DNA from: Crossaster papposus
Lineage: Eukaryota > Echinodermata > Asteroidea > Velatida > Solasteridae
Reading direction: 5' to 3'
NCBI GenBank assembly: GCA_037893245.1
Contig: JBAIAA010000119.1
Coordinates: forward strand, 372,001-436,000
Length of the DNA: 64,000 nucleotides
Under the pieces are notes generated by a model that ran no database searches, was not told the DNA's origin, and saw nothing but the letters and a program-made list of their open reading frames with translations. Below are positions 27,901-39,900 of the stretch, in pieces; position 1 is the stretch's first letter; every line of letters starts with the position of its first letter. The position numbers and the translations under genes were made by a program.

Positions 27901-30900
27901 GTTTACCCAAATTAATTGAGGAATTATACATTATTTTCAGTGTATTTATCATTTTTTGGACTAAAAACATGGTAAAGTACCCATGAAATCTGTTACAACG
28001 CGCCAATTGTTACAAAAGTTGGCGTATGATATCGCACGATGAATATTTTCGTGCTCTAAAATTTTCGGTAAATTCCGTCCCTTTTTACACAATCAAATTC
28101 CCAAATTTGTTAAGAATTGCCAGTTGGTTGTCGGGGGAAACCTTTTGCATGGAAGTTGTCAAAATCCGCCCTAATATCAGCTGTGAATGAGCAATCGACA
28201 CAAAATTTGGACTGAGTGAGCAGATTGTAGATTCATGTCAGTACAACAACTTTCAGACAAAAGGGATTATGTTTACCCAAATTAATTGAGGAATTATACA
28301 TTATTTTCAGTGTATTTATCATTTTTTGGACTAAAAACATGGTAAAGTACCCATGAAATCTGTTACAACGCGCCAATTGTTACAAAAGTTGGCGTATGAT
28401 ATCGCACGATGAATATTTTCGTGCTCTGAAAATGTCGGTAAATTCCGTATCTTTTTACACAATCAAATTCCCAAATTTGTTAAGAATTGCCAGTTGGTTG
28501 TCGGGGGAAACCTTTTGCATGGAAGTTGTCAAAATCCGCCCTAATATCAGTTGTGAATGAGCAATCGACACAAAATTTGGACTGAGTGAGCAGATTGTAG
28601 ATTCATGTCAGTACAACAACTTTCAGACAAAAGGGATTATGTTTACCCAAATTAATTGAGGAATTATACATTATTTTCAGTGTATTTATCATTTTTTTGA
28701 CTAAAAACATGGTAAAGTACCCATGAAATCTGTTACAACGCGCCAATTGTTACAAAAGTTGGCGTATGATATCGCACGATGAATATTTTCGTGCTCTGAA
28801 AATGTCGGTAAATTCCGTCCCTTTTTACACAATCAAATTCCCAAATTTGTTAAGAATTGCCAGTTGGTTGTCGGGGGAAACCTTTTGCATGGAAGTTGTC
28901 AAAATCCGCCCTAATATCAGTTGTGAATGAGCAATCGACACAAAATTTGGACTGAGTGAGCAGATTGTAGATTCATGTCAGTACAACAACTTTCAGACAA
29001 AAGGGATTATGTTTACCCAAATTAATTGAGGAATTATACATTATTTTCAGTGTATTTATCATTTTTTTGACTAAAAACATGGTAAAGTACCCATGAAATC
29101 TGTTACAACGCGCCAATTGTTACAAAAGTTGGCGTATGATATCGCACGATGAATATTTTCGTGCTCTGAAAATTTTGGTAAATTTCGTCCTTTTTTACGC
29201 AATCAAATTCGCAAATTTGTTAAGAATTGCCAGTTGGTTGTCGGGGACAATACCATAACTATTGCACGTAAAGCTCGTACGTACAGATACAAGTGAAATA
29301 TTCACTTTATTTAAGTACCTTGTTGCGTGAAAATTTAACCAAACTAAGTGACGATTTTAATGATTTGAAAAACGTCTTTGATCGCAGCAGGGATGTGGGC
29401 CTTTTTTCAAACCCCTGTTTTTTTTCTTCTCATTTTTCCCCAGTTTATCTTGACAAATACTTTAATAAAGGGGTTGCATTGACGTCACGCGCGCTACGCG
29501 TACGCGCTAATCGCACGTACAACCATGCCGAGCGGTGAGGTCAAACAAAGTGTGTTTGACCTCACCGCTCCGCCCGGTTGTACGTGCGATTAGCGCGTAC
29601 GCGTAGCGCGTGTGACATCATATGCATTAACTTTATTAAATGATGCAAGAAATTGTAATAATCAAACCTGCTTAACTACAGATAATTAGTTTATATTGAA
29701 ATCCCCTAATTTGCATAATTTATGCAAAAATGTTGATTGTTAAGGGAACCTTATTTGTCCCCAATTAATGTTGAAAAATAGATGGATGTACTACGGGCAT
29801 GAGGCTCAACTATGCATGGATGACAGTTTTGCATCATCAAGGTAGTCCTAGCCTTTTTCATCTTCAGGCTCACTGGTGGTGGTATCCATACTGGAACATC
29901 ACTGCCACAAGAGAAGGACCACAGAAAAGCTGCAAAAATAATTGAACAAATTATTTGCCTTAATTTGTTACAAAGAGAAGGTGTAGAGCCAAGGAAATGC
30001 GATTTACTGATTGGAGTATAACAACAAAAGGAAATACTAAAGAACCAATAACAACTTATTCAAAATCAATAAAACAGAAATTATCAAACAAAATATACTT
30101 ATTATTTAAAAAAGACTTTAGTACATGTAGTAAAATCATGTTCCACTCCTCACATAGGGATGTCCATAATGATAAAATATTTGTAAAAATGGAGGCAGAA
30201 GAAATAATCACGATTATAAAAAAAAAAATATGCCAGAAGAAAATTATTACCCTAAACGTTTATTAATTGGATTATTGCCACGTTAAAATGAATTATTTAA
30301 GCACAAAACGCGCCAGATAAGCGTCACAAAATTTACAACCCCTGTTTAGGTAAATGTTATCGCCCAAAATGGCAACACGCTCGCTTAAGTTGTCTTTCGT
30401 AAAATGGGAACGGTTTTGCTTTAAATTCACAACTAAAAATGTTTAATTGGTGTATCTGATATCACGTATTGTCTTTGAATGTTAATAAATTCAACATCAG
30501 TTACGAAATTGGGACACAATTTTGCACAGATTGACGTTAAAACGCAGGTTTTCTAACGCTGCATCGTCGCTTGTTTCACGGGAATTACGAGATCATCGTG
30601 TACTATGTTGGGACGGCGGTGGTACGGTGTGCACACCACTGGCACTGCCGTCCCAACACGGCGTGGAAAGTGGTCGCGCGAGCGAAGTCTCGGATTCCAA
30701 CTCAACATGCCCCCCTAAGGCTAAAAGTACATTTTTTCGACAAATGGTAGGCCTTACGGACTTTTTGTCAGTATGGTAGGATTGTTTAATGTCTACTTTT
30801 GTATACATACCTTGTCGTTTGGTGATTCTTGTTGATTATGGATCGCTTTAGGACCGTGAAAAACTGTTTTCGATCGCAAAAATTGGAACCCGTTGTCGAT

Positions 30901-33900
30901 TTTGTACGCGAACGGACCCGAAGTAAGCGCAGCATACTCTTTCCGATGATGACGTTTTCTAAGCCAACCATACAGCATACAGCACCGTTTTGTATAACCA
31001 TAACGGATTGCCGTTTATCGGCAGTAGTACCAGGATTTGGGTGTAAATTATATGCCACAAAGTGACATTTCCCAGCCTATTGAAATTCCAAAGTAATGGT
31101 AGGCCACATGTTTGCCTACTGGCTGATACAATGTAGTACATGTTGTAGGTCAGCTGTCAATCATTGTCTGGATTTCTTGCCCCTACTTGGAATATATTCG
31201 GAAAATACTCCCGAATATTTCTCCTGTGGTTTTACTTTATTTCTCTTGCACTATAAAGCGTTTATTATGTAAAATTACATCACGGAACCATTATAAATTA
31301 AAAAATGTAACGAGCTCTTACAATTTCCACGAAATAGATCGTTTTTGTTAAAGACAAGAAAAACGGAAAATAAATCGTATTAAATTTTACCCTTAAATTT
31401 GTTGGAAAAATGTTTAGGAGCTCAAAATATTAGGTGTTAAGGTTCCGTTTATTTTTTGTATTCTTCCTTTTTTAAAAACAATGAAACCAGAAATAAATGT
31501 TATTAAATAAACCTTGAATTGATTTCGCTAGCCTTGTAGTTGTCAGGTGTACCTGTATGTCGATTTTCTTAGATATCAGAAAAACCAAGAATAAAATCGT
31601 ATTATTATTTACCCCTGGAATCGGTTGGGAAAATTTTAGAAGTTCATTCAAATAAGTCTTTAAGTATCCTTTCTCTTTTTTTCTTCTTTAAAAACAAAGA
31701 CAATAACATAATTAACCTTAGGAATATAACCTTTTTTTGTTCATCTTAATACATTTTGTAAATAGGTACGGCAAACTTTTTTTCAAAATTACTTACAGCC
31801 AACTTAATGACCATCGGTTGGGACTAGAGATAAATAAATTCACTCCAGGAATAAACCGATCAGGGCCTATTAAATAAAATCTGTGTCTGCGCGCCTGGCA
31901 AGGGTTGGCGTAGGTAAATACAATGTATCTTTGTTGGAGATAAGCGGGCCTGGACAACATTCTTTGAGTAGCACTTTGTGTTGAGAGAACATCTGTGCTG
32001 AATGAAAGAAGAAAGTAAACACCCAATGACAATGAAGATTTTTGTAACTGGACCTCAGGATTGGATAACAATCTTTTCACTGGGGAAGTGGTGAGCGGTG
32101 CTGAGGCTTTGATGTTGGTCTTTTCAAGAAACTCGGTGGGGTCATTGTAATCTTTTAGGAACTGGTATTGCAATTTTCGGTATAAGCTTAGGCCTACTCT
32201 GAAGACGTGTGCGCTTATGCTTATCTTGGCATTTTTTTCACTAGACCGCCGGACTACTTAGGAAAGGGTTTTGACTAGACCGCGCTGTTTTGTGATAGGA
32301 ATGTTGTTATTCATTGATCGTTTACAACTAACCTTTGTAAGTTAATTAGGTCAAACACTTACCCAGGACGGTTTGGTAACGGTCTCAAATCCTTACAAAT
32401 ATGTGGGCCACCGCAGAATCATTGTCCGAGAGCGCCTATTGCAACAAAAGACACTCCGCTAATCCGCCAACAATGGGCACGCGCTCGGCAAAGTTTTCAC
32501 GTATTTTGTACGTGAAAGATCAACCCTAGCAACGAGGCTAGCTCCACAAATACGTGATACTTTGACATACGTGAAAAGTGGACTTATCACGTTTTTTAAT
32601 ACGTGAAAGATAAGTCTATTGTTTACTTTTCACGTTTTTTGTTCCAACAAAAGGTTTTCACGTAGTCGGGCTTCATAGTGCAATAAGCTAATCAAACACA
32701 CTCTTCATAACATTTAGACAAATATCCATCTCATTGTTGAAGGAATTCTTAATGAATGATAAAGGCTTTAACTCACCGGTCCCCACTCTCCCTGGTACCA
32801 GTCTGTACAGTCAGCCAACTCACATGGCCGCGTTGTCTCCAGCATCATGGTGGGATCGCATAGGTTGATGTCAACCTTCTGGTTGCCTTGGTAACAGTTG
32901 ACTGTCCGTTGTTGAGTTCCCTGGCCACAGGTTACTGAACACTGACAACAATAAAACAAAAGCCACAACTTAACAAGAATCCACTAATTATAAAACCTTC
33001 TACTTTACATTGGCTAAATTGAAAAAGATGCCAAGTTTTTCAAAATTCAATTTTCTCTCACAAAACTTCTGGAAATAATACTTTTTTTCAAGCCAATTTA
33101 TTGAGAACATTTGACATTGAGCTTTTGTTTGACCCCAGTTAAGAAATCCAGTTAATTTGTTTTGTTTAGATGTACGGTTTGGGGGTTTGAACAATTTCTT
33201 ATTTCAGATGTTCATATTGAAAGGAGTTCTTCTGTTCTATGTAAACATGTATAGGTAAAAACACCTTTACATTCAAACCTAAGGAACTCTTGAAATAAAT
33301 TTTCTAAAAATTATCTCGACTCTCCATAGACTTTATACATAACTGTTGAAGTAGCGTCAGTATACAACAGTGGACCTCCGCTATACCCAACACCGCTATA
33401 CCCAACACCGCTATACCCAACACCGCTATACCCAACACCGCTATACCCAACACCGCTATACCCAACACCGCTATACCCAACACCGCTATACCCAACACCG
33501 CTATACCCAACACCGCTATACCCAACACCGCTATACCCAACACCGCTATACCCAACACCGCTATATTGTTTGTGTGCACAAATTACAAAACATTGTTATT
33601 GAAAAAAAGTCAACGGATTTAACAAACTCCACCGTCCTTGGCTCCTGATTTGTGTCCAAACATTGTTATTGAAAATATGTAAACATATTTTTAGAAATCC
33701 ACTTGGTATATCAAACGCTATTTAGGCCATTTTCAATTCCCGAACGTCAAACCCACTAATGTAGGCCTACCGGCAGCTCAAAATCACATTCAATATACCG
33801 AACAAAGTCTGTGGATCCTGTGATGTTGGTTATAGCGGCATTCCACTGTCCTACATTCTTTACAAGAAAAGTAAAATAATAGTTAGTTTGTTGTATAATA

Positions 33901-36900
33901 GTCAGGGATGTAGTCAAGTCCATCACAAGTCCCTGCAAGTCCCTGCAAGTCCCTGCAAGTCCCTGCAAGTCCCTGCAAGTCCATCACAAGTCCTTCAGTT
34001 CCAATTCAAATCACAAGCTATTCAAATCAGCTTTAACACAAGCATTCCTTTGTCATTGTTCATCCAGTTACTTGTGACTGCCTTTATGAAGAGACTTGTG
34101 ACTGGCTTCACAAAAGGACTTGTGAACGGACTTGCAGGGACTCGACTACAACCCTGATAATAACTACGTACCATTGGATTTATTGTTACCACTCATCCTA
34201 AGAAATTAGACTTGCTTACCAGTACCCAGTCCTCTCCTTTCCAAACAGGGCATTCAGCTATCTGACATGACATCACATTATTGGGTTTAGAAGACGCATT
34301 GCACCGATTGCTGTCAACAATTTGGTTGCCTTGGTAACAGTTGATTGACTTCCGCTTCTCGCCTTCGTCACAGGTGGCTGAACACTAAACATCCAACAAA
34401 AACAAATGACTACAACTACTAAACTTCACTGTTTTTTTGGGTGGTCATTTAAGGTTCACTTTTTCTGGGGCAGTCATTTAGGGTTCACTGTTTTTTGGGT
34501 GGTCATTTAGGGTTCACTGTTTTTTTGGGTGGTCATTTAGGGTTCACTGTTTTTTTGGATAGTCATTTAGGGTTCACTGTTTTTTTGGGTGGTAATTTAG
34601 GGTTTACTGTTTTTTGGGTGGTCATTTAGGGTTCACTGTTTTTTGGGTGGTCATTTAGGGTTCACTGTTTTTTGGGTGGTCATTTAGGGTTTACTGTTTT
34701 TTTGGATAGTCATTTAGGGTTCACTGTTTTTTTGGATAGTCATTTAGGGTTCACTGTTTTTTTTGGGTGGTCATTTAGGGTTCACTGTTTTTTGGGTGAT
34801 CATTTAGGGTTCACTGTTTTTTGGGTGATCATTTAGGGTTCACTGTTTTTTGGGTGGTCATTTAGGGTTTACTGTTTTTTGGGTGGTCATTTAGGGTTCA
34901 CTGTTTTTTGTGGGTGGTCATTTAGGGTTCACTGTTATTTGGGTGATCATTTAGGGTTCACTGTTTTTTGTGGGTGGTCATTTAGGGTTCACTGTTTTTT
35001 GGGTGGTCATTTAGGGTTCACTGTTTTTTGTGGGTGGTCATTTAGGGTTCACTGTTTTTTGGGTGGTCATTTAGGGTTCACTGTTTTTTGGGTGATCATT
35101 TAGGGTTCACTGTTTTTTGGGTGGTCATTTAGGGTTTACTGTTTCTGGGGCAGTCATTTAGGGTTTACTGTTTTTTGGGTGGTCATTTAGGGTTTACTGT
35201 TTTTTGGGTGGTCATTTAGGGTTTACTGTTTTTTGGGTGGTCATTTAGGGTTCACTGTTTTTTGGGTGGTCATTTAGGGTTCACTGTTTTTTGGGTGGTC
35301 ATTTAGGGTTTACTGTTTTTTGGGTGGTCATTTAGGGTTTACTGTTTTTTGGGTGGTCATTTAGGGTTTACTGTTTTTTGGGTGGTCATTTAGGGTTCAC
35401 TGTTTTTTGGGTGGTCATTTAGGGTTCACTGTTTTTTGGGTGGTCATTTAGGGTTTACTGTTTTTTGGGTGGTCATTTAGGGTTTACTGTTTCTGGGGCA
35501 GTCATTTAGGGTTTACTGTTTTTTGGGTGGTCATTTAGGGTTTACTGTTTCTGGGGCAGTCATTTAGGGTTTACTGTTTTTTGGGTGGTCATTTAGGGTT
35601 CACTGTTGTTTGGGTGGTCATTTAGGGTTCACTGTTTTTAAGGCAGTAATTTAAGGCAGTGTTCATCAGGCAATATGACAAGTTGTTTTTGCAGCAGCTC
35701 ACAAACAGTCTCTACCCTGGTCCCTACCCTTACAGGTCCCTATTTATACTCCTGGGTGGAGAGAGGCAATTGTAGTAAAGTGTCTTGCCCAAGAACACAA
35801 GCACCATGTTCCTCTGTATCTGTTCAATACCAATTACAAATGCATACAGGTCAGACGCTGTAACTATTGACTCTGGTGTTCCACAAATCAACAGAAAGAG
35901 TTGCTTTCAATCCTGGTTCACTCACCGGTCCCCATTCTCCCTGGTGCCATGCTGGGCATTCAGCCGTCTCACACGATAACACGCTATCAGGCTTGCTGGC
36001 CTCGTCACACTGGCTTGCCTGAACCTCTCGGTTGCCTTGGTAACACCCCACAAACCTCCGCTTCTCTCCTTCACCACATGTTTCAGAACACTAAAACCAG
36101 ACGAAGATAAATTTGTCACGTCACTTAATAAAACATAAAACAGGTTCATATATACCGGTACTTAACATGAAAGCAAATCCGATGTGACATCATCAATTGA
36201 CATGATTCGCTATCAAGCCTAGTATAAGCCTGCCGTGACTCATGCGGACAATAACATTCAGTGACTTTCAACAGACTTTTCCATGGCCAAAATCTTGTTA
36301 ACCAGACAAACAAGAAACCAAAGCAATACATCTTTGGAAATCAAAATGCTTGCATCAGCTAAATTTGTCCCATCTCATTTGCTTTTAAAAATCAGATTTC
36401 GGATACAAAATTATGAATATACAAAGTTTAAAGGTAGGATACACCATTTTAAGAAATAAAATTTTTCACTACCAAATTTTTAACAAATCTTTTACTTGTT
36501 TGAATGTAGATAATGATTTTAGGCATCCATCAAAATGATTGCCCTAGATATCCTGTAATTGTAAACAAAAAATTTACAACGAGAACAACTGCCCGACGCT
36601 GGTTAAAAACAAACGCCGTTTTTCTTGCTTTTTTCTCTACATCCATGATTGTAAAACTTTGGACAGGTCAGTTAAACGATATTTACAAAAAAAAAAAAAA
36701 CCCACCCATTCCTGATAATTCAAGCAATTACCAATGGTATATCCTACATTTAAATCTATAATAAATTAGTCGTTATAAAACCCTTGCCGATTTCCATGAC
36801 CTTTCACTATGAACATCTAACAAAAGAAACATGTTGAACCATGAAAATACATTGATACTTGGCACTAAATTCATTAAAAAAAATCCACAACTTTCCCAGG

Positions 36901-39900
36901 CCGCAGGAAATGGGAAACCCTGCTTAGGAGTTCACCCCACCCCACCTTCAACCCCTTTGTTTTATAGGTGAGAAAAACAGACCTATGATTACGGGTCTGA
37001 ATGTAGAATTTACGACATCAATTTTGGGCTAAACGTAATGTGACAAAAAAATACTTAGAATGTTCAAGTAAAATGTGTACCTCTCCCCAATCTCCATGTT
37101 TCCAGACGCCACAATCTATCATTTGACACACCCTGCCTGTGGTTGGAGCTGAAATCTGGTCGCACTCATCGACATGCACAACTTGGTTACCACGGTAACA
37201 ACTGACTGTTCGTAGTTGGGTCCCTTGACCACAGGTCACTGAACACTATTAAGGGGGAGGGGGAGGGGGACACAAAGTCAATTATCATCAAATTCCAAAT
37301 GTAAAGAGAAAGACATTTTTGGCAAATGTTGATTCTTGATTAACCCTTTAAGCTTTTAACCAGTTTGTGCCGGGATTATTTTAACATCACCGAGCCTTTT
37401 TATGTCATTTAATGCAATATTTTGAAAGAAAATGCAATTTGTAGGTATCACTGAAATGTGACTAATGTGGTCCTTTCAATTACCTCTCCCCATTCAGTGT
37501 GTTGCCAAGCCGCACATTCCTGCATCCGACACAGCAACAAAGAATCTGGTTTCTGGTCCACAACGCAGTCACTATCGTCAATTTTCTGGTTGCCTTGGAA
37601 ACAACTCACCCGCCTCTGTCTCTTCCCTTGTCCGCAGGTCACAGAGCACTGGATGGGAAGGTCAAATGTCAAAGGTCATTTAAAGACCAGATGCATGAGT
37701 TTATTTGATGTACGAACTTAAAATTTAAAGTGTGGGAAATTTGAAATGACTCACTGGTCCCCAGTCACTCGCCAGCCATTTAGCACAGTCTCCAACATCG
37801 CAGGGTACCGTTGACTCTGGCATCTGGCTACGATTACAACGACTAGAGTCGACGACGTAGTTGCCTTGGTAACAACTGACCAATCGTTGCTTCTCCCCTT
37901 GGCCACAGGAAACGGAACACTGTTTAGAGAAAGGACAATGCAGTTTTGTCTCTAAGAGTGGATATTACTTTTCATGTTAAAATGGGAATAATGGAAGATA
38001 TCAAACTGCTTTAATATTGCATGCTTGGTGCTTTTAATCAATTCGTGCCAGATGACATATACACGCAAAGTTTTCCCCAGATTAAAAGCAGATGACGCAT
38101 AAACACGTCACGAGCAAAACCCCAAAATGTCTGTCAGCAGCGAGCAAGGCCGGAAATGCGTGGGTGTGCTTCCCAGTACCATCGGCATGAACCCGCCCCG
38201 TATAAAGTTTCATTAATAATACTGGCGCTTGTATTTTACCACCACTAAAGTGCTGGTTGATTCTGATAGACCTAGTATGGTTTATTATTAACAGCAGCAG
38301 TGCATAATGAACAAATGATCAATCAGATTCTCCCAGCAGTGCTTCAGGCCTTCCGGTCTAAGTCCATTTTACTTCATCAACATTTAGTTAAACCCGGCCT
38401 GCAAGACCACGTGCCACCCAAAAATGGAGTGGCATTTGGAGTTATTCTATAACAAATTATTTTCTATAAAACAAAAAATCCATTGTTCATCAAATTAACT
38501 AGTAACCACAACGAATTGACTATGGTTACCTCAATGAAGCAACTCAATTCCATTCATCAAATAACTAGTAACAATTTTCAAGAGAGAAAATAAATAAAAT
38601 AAAATGATGTTTTGTTTCTTACTGAGCTCCATTCTCCCACGTGCCAGAATGGACAATCGGCGACCTGACATGACCTGGTAGTCTCTGGCATCAGGCTGAG
38701 GTCACATTGAGTGACCTCTGTTTGCTGGTCACCTAGCATACATATGACTTGTCTGTGCTCGGTGCCTTGATCACAAGTGGCTGAACACTGGAGAGACATT
38801 CATTCAATAAGATGCATTTGAGTTATATGGGTGTCTTTGTCTACAATTTAGGGCCTTATCAAGATCTGTTTCTTTGCTCTTTGAACATTAAACCATACAC
38901 TATCAGGCAAACATTTACAGCTAATCCTTTGATTTAGACATTAAAAGCTTAACAAAGTTTCCGAGTAATAAACTAAGCTGAAGTGTAAAATATACTGAAT
39001 GATACTTTAATATATTTACACCACGTAATCTTTTAAATCAAACTTTTTGGATAATTGCAAAAGGTATACTGTCTCTTTCAAAGAAAAGATTAAAAGTAAC
39101 GCCCAGTTCATACCTAATGTGTAGCAAATTTGTTAAGGTAACGGAGAATGTCACAAAGAAACTTCAATTGTTGACGTCATGAAATTCACTTTGCATTTGC
39201 ATGAAGTATGAACCAAGCTTAACTGCCACTCACTGGTGCCCATTCTCCTTGATGCCAGAATGCGCATTCCTCCATCTGACACGCCGTTGTGGCTTTTGGC
39301 ATTAAAGTCCGGTCACACTGAGTCAAGGATACTACCTGGTTGCCTTGGTGACAGCTGATGGACCGTTGCATTTCGCCATTGCCGCAGGTTACTGAACACT
39401 GAGGTCAGAGACATGTAATATTTAGAGTTGTATAGTTAAGTTTATCAAACATCATCACAAAGTCCCATGATAATGTTATAACAAGCCAACCACAAGTCAC
39501 TAAGACTGAACTTGTGATTGACTTGTGAGATCGACTCGACTACAGTACTCATATAATAATTCTTGACAGCATTGTTATAGGTTCATTAATTGGTCGTAAC
39601 AACTCAACTGTCTTCAACTAACCTGACTCCATGGTTCAGCAGCCCATATCAGACAGGACTGTGTGTTACATCTCTCTACAACTAGCTTGGTGGAGCTGTC
39701 ACAGTTACTGTCCTATCTTTAACTAACCTGACTCCATGGTTCAGCAGCCCATATCAGACATGGCTGTGTGTTACATCTCTCTACAACTAGCTTGGTGGAG
39801 CTGTCACAGTTACTGTCCTATCTTTAACTAACCTGACTCCATGGTTCAGCAGCCCATATCAGACATGACTGTGTGTTACATCTCTCTACAACTAGCTTGG

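Larger units (their letters stand above)
22639..32680. mobile_element. 10-kb CACTA-type foldback element
   Basis: The ends are exact inverted copies starting CACTATGAAGCCCGACTACG, and CAA lies directly outside both ends (22,636-22,638 and 32,681-32,683). CACTA ends with a 3-bp target duplication are the hallmark of the CACTA/EnSpm superfamily. The arms, 22,639 to about 25,974 and about 29,177 to 32,680, look roughly 99% identical by eye. The centre holds an inner inverted repeat, a family C MITE and a 370-bp tandem array. No transposase domain was recognised, so it is probably non-autonomous. Read-through of the host gene would give a transcript with a hairpin of over 3 kb. Confidence 0.9.

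Noticed and set aside
26956-29246. CRISPR-like array
   Set aside because: Units are 370 bp and uniform, without short repeats and variable spacers, in an animal genome.
29470-29632. CpG island promoter with a CRE (TGACGTCA)
   Set aside because: The CpG-rich segment is a palindromic insertion with no gene start nearby; the CRE-like octamer is likely chance.
22639-32680. Polinton/Maverick element
   Set aside because: Size would fit, but there is no polymerase, integrase or capsid frame, the duplication is 3 bp, not 6, and the ends are CACTA.
33304-33648. Repetitive proteins of 91-92 residues on both strands
   Set aside because: They result from the 15-bp minisatellite, whose length keeps all frames open.
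34425-35650. Interstitial telomere repeat because of TTAGGG
   Set aside because: TTAGGG occurs once per 29-bp unit, not as tandem hexamers.
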